The notes under the pieces: generated by a model
Databases searched by the model: none
Seen by the model: only the letters and a program-made list of their open reading frames with translations
What the model was told of the DNA's origin: nothing
Program-made: the position numbers and the translations under genes
Assembly (NCBI GenBank): GCA_029582265.1
Contig: CM055823.1
Location: forward strand, 6,138,001 to 6,202,000
From: Zoroaster sp. YZ-2022
Lineage: Eukaryota; Echinodermata; Asteroidea; Forcipulatida; Zoroasteridae
Direction: 5' to 3'
Length of the DNA: 64,000 nt
Shown: positions 9,105 through 19,680 of the stretch, in pieces
Position numbering within the stretch: position 1 is the stretch's first letter
How the letters are laid out: the number at the start of each line of letters is the position of its first letter

Positions 9105-11182
9105 AAGTCATATATATCTTAATTCAAAGAGAGTAAGCATACTCATAGAAGCAGTTTTGCCAACATTACCAATGTTGTACCTTCCCTTTAATGTATATCT
9201 TGATTCAAAGAGAGTAAGCATACTCATAGAAGCAGTTTTGCTAACATTACCAATGTTGTATCTTCCCTTCAATGTATATCTTGATTCAAAGAGAGTAAGC
9301 ATACTCATAGAAGTAGTTTGGCCACCATTACCAATGTTGTACCTTTGGTTCAATGTATATCTTGATTCAAAGACAGTAAGCATACTCATAGAAGCAGTTT
9401 TGCCAACATTACCAATGTTGTACCTTCCCTTTAATGTATATCTTGATTCAAAGAGAGTAAGCATACTCATAGAAGCAGTTTTGCTAACATTACCAATGTT
9501 GTATCTTCCCTTCAATGTATATCTTGATTCAAAGAGAGTAAGCATACTCATAGAAGTAGTTTGGCCACCATTACCAATGTTGTACCTTTGGTTCAATGTA
9601 TATCTTGATTCAAAGAGAGTAAGCATACTCATAGAAGCAGTTTTGCCAACATTACCAATGTTGTACCTTCCCTTTAATGTATATCTTGATTCAAAGAGAG
9701 TAAGCATACTCATAGAAGCAGTTTTGCTAACATTACCAATGTTGTATCTTCCCTTCAATGTATATCTTGATTCAAAGAGAGTAAGCATACTCATAGAAGT
9801 AGTTTGGCCACCATTACCAATGTTGTACCTTTGGTTCAATGTATATCTTGATTCAAAGACAGTAAGCATACTCATAGAAGCAGTTTTGCCAACATTACCA
9901 ATGTTGTACCTTCCCTTTAATGTATATCTTGATTCAAAGAGAGTAAGCATACTCATAGAAGCAGTTTTGCCAACATTACCAATGTTGTACCTTTGGTTCA
10001 ATGTATATCTTGATTCAAAGAGAGTAAGCATACTCATAGAAGCAGTTTGGCCAACATTACCAATGCTGTACCTTTGGTTCAAAGAGAGTAAGCATACTCA
10101 TAGAAGCAGTTTTGCGAACATTACCGATGTTGTACCTTCCCTTTAATGTATATCTTGATTCAAAGAGAGTAAGCATACTCATAGAAGCAGTTTTGCTGAC
10201 ATTACCAATGATGTACCTTCCCTTCAATGTATATCTTGATTCAAAGAGAGTAAGCATACTCATAGAAGCAGTTTTGCCAACATTACCAATGTTGTACCTT
10301 CCCTTCAATGTATATCTTGATTCAAAGAGAGTAAGCATACTCATAGAAATAGTTTTGCCAACATTACCAATGTTGTGTCTTCCCTTCAATGTATATCTTG
10401 ATTCAAAGAGAGTAAGCATACTCATAGAAGCAGTTTTGCGAACATTACCAATGTTGTACCTTCTCTTTAATGTATATCTTGATTCAAAGAGAGTAAGCAT
10501 ACTCATAGAAGCAGTTTTGCCAACATTACCAATGTTTTACCTTCTCTTTAATGTATATCTTGATTCAAAGACAGTAAGCACACTCATAGAAGCAGTTTGG
10601 CCAACATTACCAATGTTGTACCTTCTCTTTAATGTATATTGATTCAAAGACAGTAAGCACACTCATAGAAGCAGTTTTGCCAACATTACCAATGTTGTAC
10701 CTTCTCTTTAATGTATATCTTGATTCAAAGACAGTAAGCACACTCATAGAAGCAGTTTTGCCAACATTACCAATGTTGTACCTTCTCTTTATTGTATATC
10801 TTGATTCAAAGAGAGTAAGCATACTCATAGAAGCAATTTTGCCAACATTACCAATGTTGCACCTTCCCTTCAATGTATATCTTGATTCAAAGAGAGTAAG
10901 CATACTCATAGAAGCAGTTTGCCAACATTACCAATGTTGCACCTTCCCTTCAATGTATATCTTGATTCAAAGAGAGTAAGCATACTCATAGAAGCAGTTT
11001 GGCCAACATTACCAATGTTGCACCTTCCCTTCAATGTATATCTTGATTCAAAGAGAGTAAGCATACTCATAGAAGCAGTTTGGCCAACATTACCAATGTT
11101 GTACCTTCTCTTTAATGTATATCTTGATTCAAAGAGAGTAAGCATACTCATAGAAGCAGTTTTGCTTATATTTCCAATAAAT
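9105..11182 (+). repeat. 81-bp satellite array with higher-order repeats, about 25 units
   Basis: Each 81-bp unit contains AAGCATACTCATAGAAGCAG, CAACATTACCAATGTTGTAC, CTTCCCTTTAATGTATATC and TTGATTCAAAGAGAGT. Up to about 9990 the variants A, B and C cycle (243 bp), and AGAGAG/AGACAG alternates in successive A units (486 bp). Because 81 is divisible by three, both strands show open frames of over 300 codons. I treat these as by-products because of later frame breaks and the reverse-orientation array at 41906-43099. Each unit contains the hairpin AACATT-ACC-AATGTT. Confidence 0.95.
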
Positions 11183-11188
11183 TGTACC

Positions 11189-11397
11189 TTTAAATGGGAC
11201 AATATCGTCACGATCAGAGCAGACTTTCAACAGGGCATGGAATCGGTGTCTTGGTTTAAGATGAACACAGTGACTGAAAATCGCTGGCTCGCTTTTGCAG
11301 CAGCAACAGTAATATAACCTTATCATGTGGGGATATTATTTTCAGCCACTGAGTTCAGTCACTGAGTTCATTTTCAGTCACTGGGTTCACATCATGA
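11189..11397 (+). mobile_element. 'TATCGTCACGATC' MITE, 3'-damaged copy
   Basis: It starts TTTAAATGGGACAATATCGT directly after the 81-bp array. The left half is intact. The right half decays into short repeats of CACTGAGTTCA and TTTTCAGTCACTG. Confidence 0.75.
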
Positions 11398-11738
11398 TAC
11401 ATTTTACTCTATAAAAGACTAAAATAATTTTTTTTTTTTTTCAAATCTGTTTCTATTTTACTAACAATCTGAAAGAATTTTCACTTTTTCCTTATTTACT
11501 GCACAACAAAATGAACGGAAAGTTTTACTGGATGGTTTATGTACACAGCCCAATTTCATAGGGCTGCTTGCCGATAAGCAAATTCTCCTGCTAACTATAG
11601 CAGAAAAAATTGCTTAATAAGCATTCAAGCGTATTTCACAGGTTAGCAAGAAAATTCAGAGCGGCGCGTCCGCGTTCACCATGGATTTGTATTGTTGCGT
11701 CACTCATTTGCTGACAATAATGGCCGGCAAGTTATTAC
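11398..11738. other. No gene recognised
   Basis: Positions 11547-11640 resemble a 'CAATTTCATAGGGCTGCTT...GCTTAATAAGC' hairpin repeat, with a relative at 40618-40690. No coding signal is seen. Confidence 0.4.
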
Positions 11739-11821
11739 TTAACCCTAACTCCCTAGACAACAAAAGCAGGATTTTGAAGGATTTTTATTGTTCAGTAACA
11801 ATGCTTAGGGAGTTATTGCTT
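11739..11821 (+). mobile_element. Short CCCTAACTCCCTA-ended MITE
   Basis: It begins TTAACCCTAACTCCCTAG and ends CTTAGGGAGTTA. The internal sequence (GATTTTTATTGTTCAGTAAC) matches 4085-4174 and 18776-18865. Confidence 0.7.
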
Positions 11822-11872
11822 AATGGTTAGCAGCACTATGAAATGAAAAACATACAGTAAGCCGGTACCCTG

Positions 11873-12121
11873 TTAACCAGTTCGCGTCGGGAATAAAAAA
11901 GTTTTTCTGGGCCCCTGTGTGCGGGTTTCTTTTTCCCACACACACGTTAATGGAAGCTTCCACAGCTCGTGGCCACGTCTTCCAAGCATGTCACCGTACA
12001 CGCGTGGCTCAACCGAGCATGCATACAAATATATCGGAGTTTCCTATGGCGTGTTTAGACGCTCTCCGATCCGTGGTGCAAAAAAATTGCGTGTGTACAC
12101 GGCCTCCGACGTGAACTGGTT
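11873..12121 (+). mobile_element. TTAA-flanked MITE, copy 2
   Basis: The ends are TTAACCAGTTCGCGTCGG and CCGACGTGAACTGGTT. The right flank is TTGG rather than TTAA, so that side of the target duplication is degenerate. The interior aligns throughout with 1688-1938. Confidence 0.8.
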
Positions 12122-12719
12122 GGGCCCTGCATGATCTCATGATTCTTGTAAAGAATTGATGGGAAACAGATGTTTTACCAAAAATATATATATTTTTTTC
12201 TTGCCTAAATCAGAGGAAACAGTGTCATTTCCCTTCATATAAAGTTAGGGATTTAAAAAAAAAAAAATTATTCAGGAAATCCTGTTTAAATCACTGCACT
12301 AAAATAAGATTCGCAGCCCTCGGGGGGGGGGGGGGGGTGCTTTTCCTGATGAAGTTTAATTCCTTCTTGTGAAAGAGAATAATTATTCTCCTCTATAACC
12401 AAAAATAATCCTGTGTTTTTCCCCAAGCTTACCAATTTGAATGCCCTGCTTTGAATCAGAGAAAATTTCAATTGGGAGAAACTACCTCTACCAGTTATTG
12501 AATAAGAATTGAGATTTACCAGACCGTGTCATGACTATTACTGCAGATTTTGAATAGATTTAGACCAATATCAAATGATTAATAGCTTTCGGTATGATGC
12601 CAAAAAACACCATGCGCCATGCATCATACCCGCAGTTTTACCATTATGTTGTACCTTCTCTAAAATAGCTGAAATAGAAATGATTATTTCTGGTTTATTT
12701 TTCACATCAAATTAAGCAT
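12122..12719. other. No gene recognised
   Basis: A G run lies at 12320-12337. Positions 12600-12665 (CACCATGCGCC...TGTTGTACCTTC) resemble 15720-15780, so a degenerate dispersed repeat is present. No exon is recognised. Confidence 0.4.
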
Positions 12720-14710
12720 ATGGCCCAAAGGCCAAAAGCGCTTCAATGTACAAAGGAGTTAAAACATTAATAATAATAATAATAAAGATTTTTAGCGCGC
12801 ACATATCCACCCTGCTGGGCGCTCAAGGCGCGGAAACAAAGAAAAAACATTAATACAAACAATATACAATGATAGCATAGGGAAAACAAATTATGTACCG
12901 AGATACATGTACCTACATGTACAATGCAATTACAAATATACATCATCTTTGAAGAGTTGTGACATAAGATGAGTTTTAAGCATCGACTTGAATCTGGTTA
13001 TACTATGACAAGATTTGAGTTTAGTTGGAAGATGATTCCAGAGTCTCGGAGCTGCGACAGAAAACGACCTATCACCCCAGTTCCGTTTTGAAGTTGGTTC
13101 CTTGAGGAGTGACATGTTGCTGGAGCGCAAATTGCGTGATGGAGTGTAGACTTTAAGTAGTTCAGAAATATAAATTGGAGCAATGTTATTAAAAGATTTG
13201 TGAACAATTAGCATAAGTTTAAAAACAATTCTCTGTGAAACAGGAAGCCAGTGCAGTTCTTTCAAGATTGGCGTGATATGGCATGACTTTCTGGACAAAG
13301 TCACAACACGAGCTGCTGTGTTTTGTATGTGCTGAAGACGAGATATTTGATTCTGCGGAAGACCGTGGGAGAGCATTCCGTTATCGAGCCGTGATGTGAC
13401 AAATGCATGTATAATTTGTTCAGCAGCACTTTTATTCAAGTATTTCCTAATTCGCTTATATTTCTGATATGAAATGATGATATGCGAACAATGTTGGAGA
13501 TATGTGGTTTTAAAGTCATTGTCGAGTCAAATATAACACCCAAATTACGTGCATGTAATGAGGGGGTTATCTGCGAGTCACCAATTGTAATAAATGGAAG
13601 AGAAACTTTAGACAATTGCTGACGTGATCCAAATAGAACAAATTCTGTTTTTTCATCGTTCAATTTCAGGAAGTTTTGTCTCATCCAACTTCGAATCTCT
13701 TGAATACATTTCTCCAGTGTTTTAATGCAGGAATCAGCAGGTTCTTGAGAAGATTTAAAAGTAATGTAAAGCTGCGTGTCATCAGCATAAACATGGTAAT
13801 TTAAATTATACTTCAAAATGATATCACGAACTGGAACGGTATAAACAGTAAACCACTGGGCCAAGCAGAGAGCCTTGGGGTACAGAATAGTCAAGAGTAA
13901 CAGGCTCGGAGATAGCGTTACCAATACAAACATGCTGAGGCCTATTTAAAAGGTAGGACTTACACCAATCCAGGGCTGTGTCATGTATTCCAAGATGATA
14001 TTGAAGGCGGGAGAGAAGGATTTTATGATCGACAGTGTCAAAAGCGGCGCTTAAGTCTAACAAAACTAATGCAGTGATTTTCCCCTCATCCATGGCAGAT
14101 AAAATGTCATTGTTGACGCGAAGAAGAGCAGTTTCCGTTCCATGAAATGGTTTGTAGGCTGACTGAAATGTGTCCGACAGGTTATAGCACGAACATGGTC
14201 AGAGATCCGTGATGAAACAACTCGCTCGATTGTTTTTCCAAGGTACTTTAAATTCGCTACTGGTCGGTAATTTTTGAAAACTTCCTTGTCCAAATTGGGT
14301 TTCTTTAGGAGTGGTTTAACATGAGCAACCTTCTGGCTATTAGGGAAACAACCGGAAGAAAGAGATCTGTTTACAATAATTGTGATATACTTAGCAAACA
14401 CATCAATATTTTGTTTTATTAGCGAAGTTGGCACTGGATCAAGTTCACATGATTTTGATGGCGATTTCATGATGAGTTTCTTGATCTCCGTAACACTAGT
14501 AGGCTCAAACATGGACAGTCTACATTGTGGATCCTTGCGTGATGGTGTTTGTGATAGAATGGCAGGTACTGAGGGAAAAGAACGACGGATATTCTCAATT
14601 TTTGTGACAAAAAAGTTTGAAAAAGTATTTGCGAGGTCCTGATCGGAGTGTGTAGATGGAAGCACTAGAGCTTTGGGTTTATGAAGCAGCTTTTCAACAT
14701 TAAAATTCAC
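12720..14710 (-). pseudogene. Non-LTR retrotransposon ORF2 remnant (reverse transcriptase, CR1/L2-like)
   Basis: The minus strand encodes, in four frame-shifted pieces, the C-terminal two-thirds of a LINE reverse transcriptase. Readable blocks are FKNYRPVANLKYLGKTIERV, LLDLSAAFDTVDH (first catalytic Asp), VPQGSLLGP, VYADDTQLYI (YADD catalytic pair), then the C-terminal ITPILKELHWLPV and WGDRSFSVAAPRLWNHLP, with a stop near 12930. Frameshifts lie near 14180, 13850 and 13440. No endonuclease domain remains upstream, as in a 5'-truncated copy. The 3' UTR-like part at 12720-12929 has an (AAT)n run. Catalytic motifs survive but the copy cannot be translated as one protein. Confidence 0.85.
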
Positions 14711-14819
14711 ACCAAATTATATAAAAACACACAGTTAAAAAATACTAAAAATACAAAAAATAAATACATACAAATTGCACAAGTTAGCAAGGGGTAAAAC
14801 ATTTTTTTAAAACAACTAA

Positions 14820-14950
14820 GAGGTTCCAACATTGGCATTGAGGAGTCTAGAACAGCATTACAATGGAACAACCTTCCTGCTGATTGTTTTCCACCAACTT
14901 ACGATCTAATTAAGTTTAAGAAAAATATCAACAAATGTAATCTTGCTTAA
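14820..14950 (+). pseudogene. 3' end of a second non-LTR retrotransposon
   Basis: The plus strand reads TALQWNNLPADCF followed by LIKFKKNINKCNLA and a stop at about 14948. This matches the typical C terminus (WN-LP...FK...L) of LINE ORF2. Nothing upstream in frame is recognisable. Confidence 0.6.
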
Positions 14951-15161
14951 ATGGTGGATGTTATCGCAAATGTAACCCCTTACACTCTAGTGGCTTTTTG
15001 GCCTTGTTTGGGGTGACTGACAGTAAATAATTTTTTTTTTTTAAATTTATGGCGGGTATGGTGGAATTTCTATATCTCTCAGTATTGTAAAAAGGAACGG
15101 TTAAGGAGGCTTGAGCATTGGATCTAAGAACTCTTGTGCAGTTTTTGAAACTCCCGACATA

Positions 15162-15579
15162 TAAAGCTTGGGCGATATCGTTTTTTTTTTTCATCCACGA
15201 TATATCGGCAAACATATATCGCGATTTTCGATAATATCGCGATTATTTTTTCATTCATGCATGATTGCTTTAGAGCTGATAACCACAGGTATGTACCCCT
15301 CTACAAGCGTCACAATAAATCGCAATTCGTTTACAGAGCGTGTATGTACTTCTGAAGGAGTTCGCTTTTGTTTTTCACTTCCCAAAAGCTGAAAAGACTG
15401 TTCTAATTTTGTTTCCATGGAATTTCTGACTTGATTCACAATGTTGATTTTTTTTTTTTTAATCGCGATATTTTTTTTTAATCGCGATATGCCGATAACT
15501 TAAAAAGGTTCTCGATATCATAATTGAATAAAAAAAGATATCGTGATATTCGATATTATCGTGTTATCGCCCAAGCTTA
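15162..15579. mobile_element. hAT-type MITE with 8-bp target duplication
   Basis: The inverted ends TAAAGCTTGGGCGATA and TTATCGCCCAAGCTTA enclose AT-rich DNA with repeated ATATCGCGAT motifs. CCGACATA flanks both sides (15154-15161 and 15580-15587). An uninterrupted relative of the host sequence, AAACTCCTGACATAATG, lies at 15873, so the insertion can be dissected exactly. The 8-bp duplication is characteristic of hAT transposons. No transposase is present. Confidence 0.9.
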
Positions 15580-15783
15580 CCGACATAATGTTTCTTAACT
15601 TGACAAAGGCCTGTCAGACATTTTGCATGTCATCGACAGAATTATGTGTGTAGGTTTGCCGGGTACCCAAACATTGAGTTCAATACCAGGTTCAAGTACC
15701 CTTAACCCACTTTATAAGACACCAGAAAACACCATGCGCTACCCGCAGTTTTGCAAAAATATTACGTTGTACCTTCCCTAAAA

Positions 15784-15858
15784 TAATTGATTTAATTTTG
15801 CCCTACACCGACGTGTGTATAGCACTGTATGCTCAGTGCTTTCTGAGTGTCGGTGAAA
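15784..15858 (-). repeat. Tail fragment of a tRNA-like SINE
   Basis: This matches the reverse complement of 57023-57095 (TTTTGCCCTACACCGACGTG, ACTCGGAAAGCACTGAG). It is the tail part of the element carrying a tRNA-like head at 56885-57093. Confidence 0.7.
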
Positions 15859-15935
15859 AATAGCTGAAATAGAAACTCCTGACATAATGTTTCGTAACTT
15901 TACAATGTGGGTAGGCCTGTCATACCTTTTGCATA

Positions 15936-16352
15936 TGTGACCCGCTCTGTGAAAATGAGTCACAAGATGCAAATTTGACAAATATACATTTCTATGTAGC
16001 TGGAAAGAGTACATCATCAGCTTTATGTTAGATGTGTGTGGCATATTGCATTATGGAGATGGCATTTATAATAATCACTAATGTGCATAATTAACACAAT
16101 TTAGTGTTAGGAAAATGAAAACAAATGACATATTTGAAACAAAGTACTCACAAAAATCATTGATTTTAATATTTTATTGATTGAAATTGACGTTTATGTA
16201 AACATACATGTATTAAGAAAATTTAGATCCTGATGATGTCAAAAAAACAAAATCAGATGTTAAAAGAAAAAAAAACACTCTCAACATTTCATCGCCCATT
16301 ACATGTAAACGCATGGTGCGACATGTCACCCTTTTTCACAGAGTGGGTCACA
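15936..16352. mobile_element. MITE with TA target duplication (Tc1/mariner-like)
   Basis: The ends TGTGACCCGCTCTGTGAAAA and TTTTTCACAGAGTGGGTCACA are inverted and flanked by TA on both sides (15934-15935 and 16353-16354). The host repeat resumes exactly at TGATGTCATTGACAGAATTA. The related host copy at about 15620 lacks the insertion. A TA duplication is typical of the Tc1/mariner superfamily. No transposase is present. Confidence 0.85.
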
Positions 16353-16519
16353 TATGATGTCATTGACAGAATTATCTGTGTGTACATGTAGGTTTGCCGG
16401 GTTCAGTTGCGGGTAGCTGAACGTTGAGTTCAAAACCCAGTTCCGGTACCCTAAACCCACTTTATAAAATCTGATGTAACATTTCAGAAACCGAATGCCA
16501 GTCTTTGATGAACACTTAC

Positions 16520-16879
16520 TAAGGCTGTGCCGGGTATCCGGATACCTGGATACCCGACAGAAAATGTCATTACCTGGTTCCATTTTTCGGTTCCAATTAC
16601 CCGTAAATGACTTTTAAAAATTCCGACTGAACATTTAAAGCCACACAAAATAATGGAAGTCTCAGATTTTTTGCTAACAAAATGAAGAAATCTTTAGAAG
16701 TAACATTTGCCGACAACGATTCACATACTTGCTGGCTTTTGTTTGAAACTTGTGTTCGTATTTTTTTTTTTAATACATTCAGGAGTATTTATGTGTTTTT
16801 ACATAAATATGCCCGGGTATCCAAAGATTTCAAATTTTGGGTATCCGGTTCCTGAAATAACCGAAAACGCACAGCCCTA
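16520..16879. mobile_element. hAT-type MITE, second family
   Basis: The element begins TAAGGCTGTGC and ends GCACAGCCCTA. ACACTTAC is duplicated on both sides (16512-16519 and 16880-16887). The interior has GGGTATCCGGATACC motifs near each end in inverted order. It is 360 bp and non-coding. Confidence 0.85.
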
Positions 16880-17040
16880 ACACTTACTGATCTTCCACGT
16901 TTACATGTGTATAATATATGGTTTCAGGTACTTTGTTTAAATTTCATAAAATTCATAATAATATATACATAACAGCAAAAGAAACATCACCCCTAAAAAT
17001 ATTTATTATTTTCATTTTATAATTAATATCATTTGTTTAA

Positions 17041-17189
17041 TGAAGAATATTATGAGTATGGAGTGTAACACGAACACAATGTTGCAAATTTGGTTGACCT
17101 CAAAATTCGTCATGCATGACGTCTGAGGACACATAAGCTAAACATGTTCTCATACTTTAGGGGGTGACGTTTCTTTTGCTGTTATGTAT
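17041..17189 (+). repeat. Dispersed repeat, copy B
   Basis: This aligns to 281-437 from ATGAAGAATATTATGAG to GGGGGTGACGTTTCTTTTGC, with a short internal deletion near ACTT/AGGGGG. Confidence 0.8.
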
Positions 17190-17226
17190 ATTATCAATTT
17201 TTTAAAAATTATTTTGTATAAACCTA

Positions 17227-17929
17227 CACTCACTGGCCAAAAGTATTGCAACATGAATTTGTACGAGACATTGCCTAGACGGATCGCCGCAATTATCAGG
17301 TCACGTGGTTACCTGACAAAGTATTGAAGGACTTTGTTTCCGAGCAAGAACAGTAAAAAAGAACATTGACTTCAAAACACAGGCACTATCAAGAAGAAAA
17401 CACAATAAAGGGGGCCACTTTCCTACCGTCACGTTAGCAGTTTTTCTAATGGTTGTAATTTTTTTTTTTAATATCTGAAACCACCCAAAAAGAATTTCAA
17501 CATTTGAATAGACATGCATGCTTATCCTAAAGATAATTTGAGTTGATTATTACTGTTGTTTTTTTAATTACACTAAAATTTCCATCAACAAATGGACGGA
17601 AAAGTGAGGTAACTTTTTCCGTCCAATTTTTATGGAAATTTGAGGGTAAAAATTTTTTTTTTAAATAAAATAAATCAACTCAAATTAGTTCTAGTATAAG
17701 CCTGCATGTCCACTCACACGTTGAAACACTTTTTGGTCGGTTTCAGGTACTTAAAAATAAATAACAACCACTGGAAAAACTGCTAACGTGACGGATGCAA
17801 AGTGTCCCCCTTTATTGTGTTTTATGTCTTAAGTAGTGTAAATAAAATAAAATAAATTATTGTAACACAGTTCTCCAAACTGAACTTTGGTGTGAATTTC
17901 AGTGTTGCAATACTTATGGCCAGTGAGTG
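17227..17929. mobile_element. Tc1-like non-autonomous element
   Basis: The ends CACTCACTGGCCAAAAGTAT and ATACTTATGGCCAGTGAGTG are inverted and flanked by TA (17225-17226 and 17930-17931). CACTGGCCA-type ends are familiar from Tc1-like transposons. The interior has no transposase frame and is largely occupied by another foldback (17395-17830). Confidence 0.8.
17395..17830. mobile_element. Foldback MITE nested in the Tc1-like element
   Basis: The left arm AACACAATAAAGGGGGCCAC pairs with the right arm GTCCCCCTTTATTGTGTT, and the pairing extends inward through GTTAGCAGTTTTTC, TTTCAACAT and AATTTGAGTTGAT. A second copy lies at 22345-22742 in the opposite orientation. Its presence outside the Tc1-like element there supports a separate family. 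Confidence 0.8.
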
Positions 17930-17939
17930 TAATAATAAT

Positions 17940-18775
17940 GAACAAATGTAAATTAATGCCACTGTCTTGTGCTTCGTTAGGCCTATATGCATCGCACAAG
18001 GAATTATCGAGTGCAGCGGCATTGTGGAAAATCCATTATTTTCCCATTTGTTTACGGCTACCCGGTAACCAGACCAGTGTATTAGCCAATGTTTTGAAAA
18101 AAGGATTCTAATTTTGGTCAAAAATGTTTGTTCCACTGAAATGAGACTGCAGTAGCCGCCATACCACAACAAGATTAATTATGCCTTCAATATGGCACAG
18201 ATGCCCGCCCCACCCCATCCCCACCCCATCACCACCCCCCATTGCCAATCCTTGATCCACCATAGCGGATAATTTATTTATTGCATAAATGTCATTACCT
18301 TTACACTGTATTCCTCTTGTCCTTCTGTAAACTTTCTATTCCTCTGGGGGGAGGGGGGGGGGGGGACGACATTGGCCCACAAAGGGAACACACCAAAATA
18401 GCCCAAAATAGCTTATGATTAACAATACATTGTACATGTTGGGCAATACACAGCCCTGAACTTTTGAACCCTATGCTACGCACAATGCAGTTTTATGGTT
18501 GGTTAAATTAATTTTATTTCAATAAAGCATGCGTGCATATTGCTTAAAGATCACAATCTCGTGGAAATGTTCGGGGAAATCCCAGGGTTAAACATCCCTC
18601 AATGTTTGGCTAGCATCCAGGGTTTTTTCTGTTTGATAGAGACAGTTTGTACTGTGCATGGTCGTATGGTTGCATGATTGTTGCACTGTTAAATTGTTTG
18701 CAACACCAGACCACACTTGTTATAATGTGTATAAAAGCCAACATGTACAGAAGCCAATCAGTTTTACAGCTTTTT
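17940..18775. other. No gene; C-rich and G-rich tracts
   Basis: Positions 18200-18240 are C-rich (CCACCCCATCCCCACC type) and 18343-18365 is a G run. The rest looks unique, with no exon recognised. Confidence 0.4.
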
Positions 18776-18865
18776 TTAACCCTAACTCCCTAGACAACAA
18801 AGGCAGTTGGAGGATTTTGAAGGATTTTTATTGTTCAGTAACAATGCTTAGGGAGTTAGGGTTAA
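18776..18865 (+). mobile_element. Short CCCTAACTCCCTA-ended MITE with TTAA flanks
   Basis: TTAA lies at 18776-18779 and 18862-18865. The inner ends are CCCTAACTCCCTAG and CTTAGGGAGTTAGGG. The right TTAA is also the first four bases of the next MITE. Confidence 0.8.
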
Positions 18866-19057
18866 AGGGACAGTATCGTCACGATCAGAGCAGACTTTCA
18901 ACAGGGCATGGAATCGGTGTACTAGTTAAAGACGAACACAGTGACTGAAAAATTACTGGTTCGTTTATGTGGGGGTATTCTTTTCACTCACTGAGTTAAT
19001 CTAAAACTAGCACTCCGATTCCATGTCCTGTTGATCGTGACGATGTTGTACCTTTAA
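18862..19057 (+). mobile_element. 'TATCGTCACGATC' MITE sharing its TTAA with the preceding element
   Basis: It begins TTAAAGGGACAGTATCGTCA and ends CGATGTTGTACCTTTAA. The interior (GCATGGAATCGG...CCGATTCCATG) matches the family, with a shortened middle. Confidence 0.85.
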
Positions 19058-19107
19058 TCGTATCGTAAGCATAGTATTAGCCAGCAATACCTTTTGGTGT
19101 CTTTTGG

Positions 19108-19372
19108 ATGCCCCGTTTGCTAAACGGACGCCCCGTTTGCTAAACGGACGCCCCGTTTGCTAAACGGACGCCCCGTTTGCTAAATGGACACCCCGTTTGC
19201 TAAATGGACGCCCCGTTTGCTAAACGGACGCCCCGTTTGCTAAATGATGCCCCGTTTGCTAAACGGACGCCCCGTTTGCTAAATGGACGCCCCGTTTGCT
19301 AAACGGATGCCCCGTTTGCTAAATGGACGCCCCGTTTGCTAAATGGACGCCCCGTTTGCTAAATGGACGCCC
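19108..19372 (+). repeat. 20-bp palindromic minisatellite, 13 units
   Basis: The unit is CCCCGTTTGCTAAACGGACG and contains the perfect inverted repeat CCGTTT-GCT-AAACGG. Units differ almost only at CpG positions (AAACGG or AAATGG; GACGCC, GATGCC or GACACC). One unit is one base short. Confidence 0.95.
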
Positions 19373-19499
19373 TGTTTTATTTGTAAAACACATGCAAAAG
19401 TATTGGAAGTTAAACATTTGGACAACCCAGTTTTTCAAAGAAATACCCGACTGAAACTGTCATTACCCGGTTCCATGTTTCGGTTCCAACTGTCATGTT

Positions 19500-19680
19500 T
19501 CGGTTCCAATTGTAATTCTGCTGTGCTGTGTTTTAAAAGACTTTTTCACATCGGGGTATGAACGTTTGCCTGATTTGTGAGGCCTCTCTCAGTAGCCACC
19601 ATACTTTGTGTATGGGAAAATTTGGTCTGGTTCCAATAATTGCGTATCCATGTAGTATCACATATTTCACTAGTTCAAAT
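19500..19680 (+). mobile_element. MITE of the ACCGGAGAC family, partial
   Basis: GACTTTTTCACATCGGGGTATG and CATACTTTGTGTATGGG match 8440-8712. Both ends are missing, and it is followed by a C run and TATA-rich microsatellite at 19711-19730. Confidence 0.7.

Noticed and set aside
8998..10146. 382-codon open frame with 27-residue repeats
   Set aside because: It is created by the 81-bp satellite. The opposite strand is equally open, later units shift frame, and an inverted array exists elsewhere. I found no evidence of selection on a protein.
9105..11182. CRISPR-like regularly repeated array
   Set aside because: There is no alternation of constant repeats with unique spacers: the whole 81-bp unit repeats, and the genome is animal.
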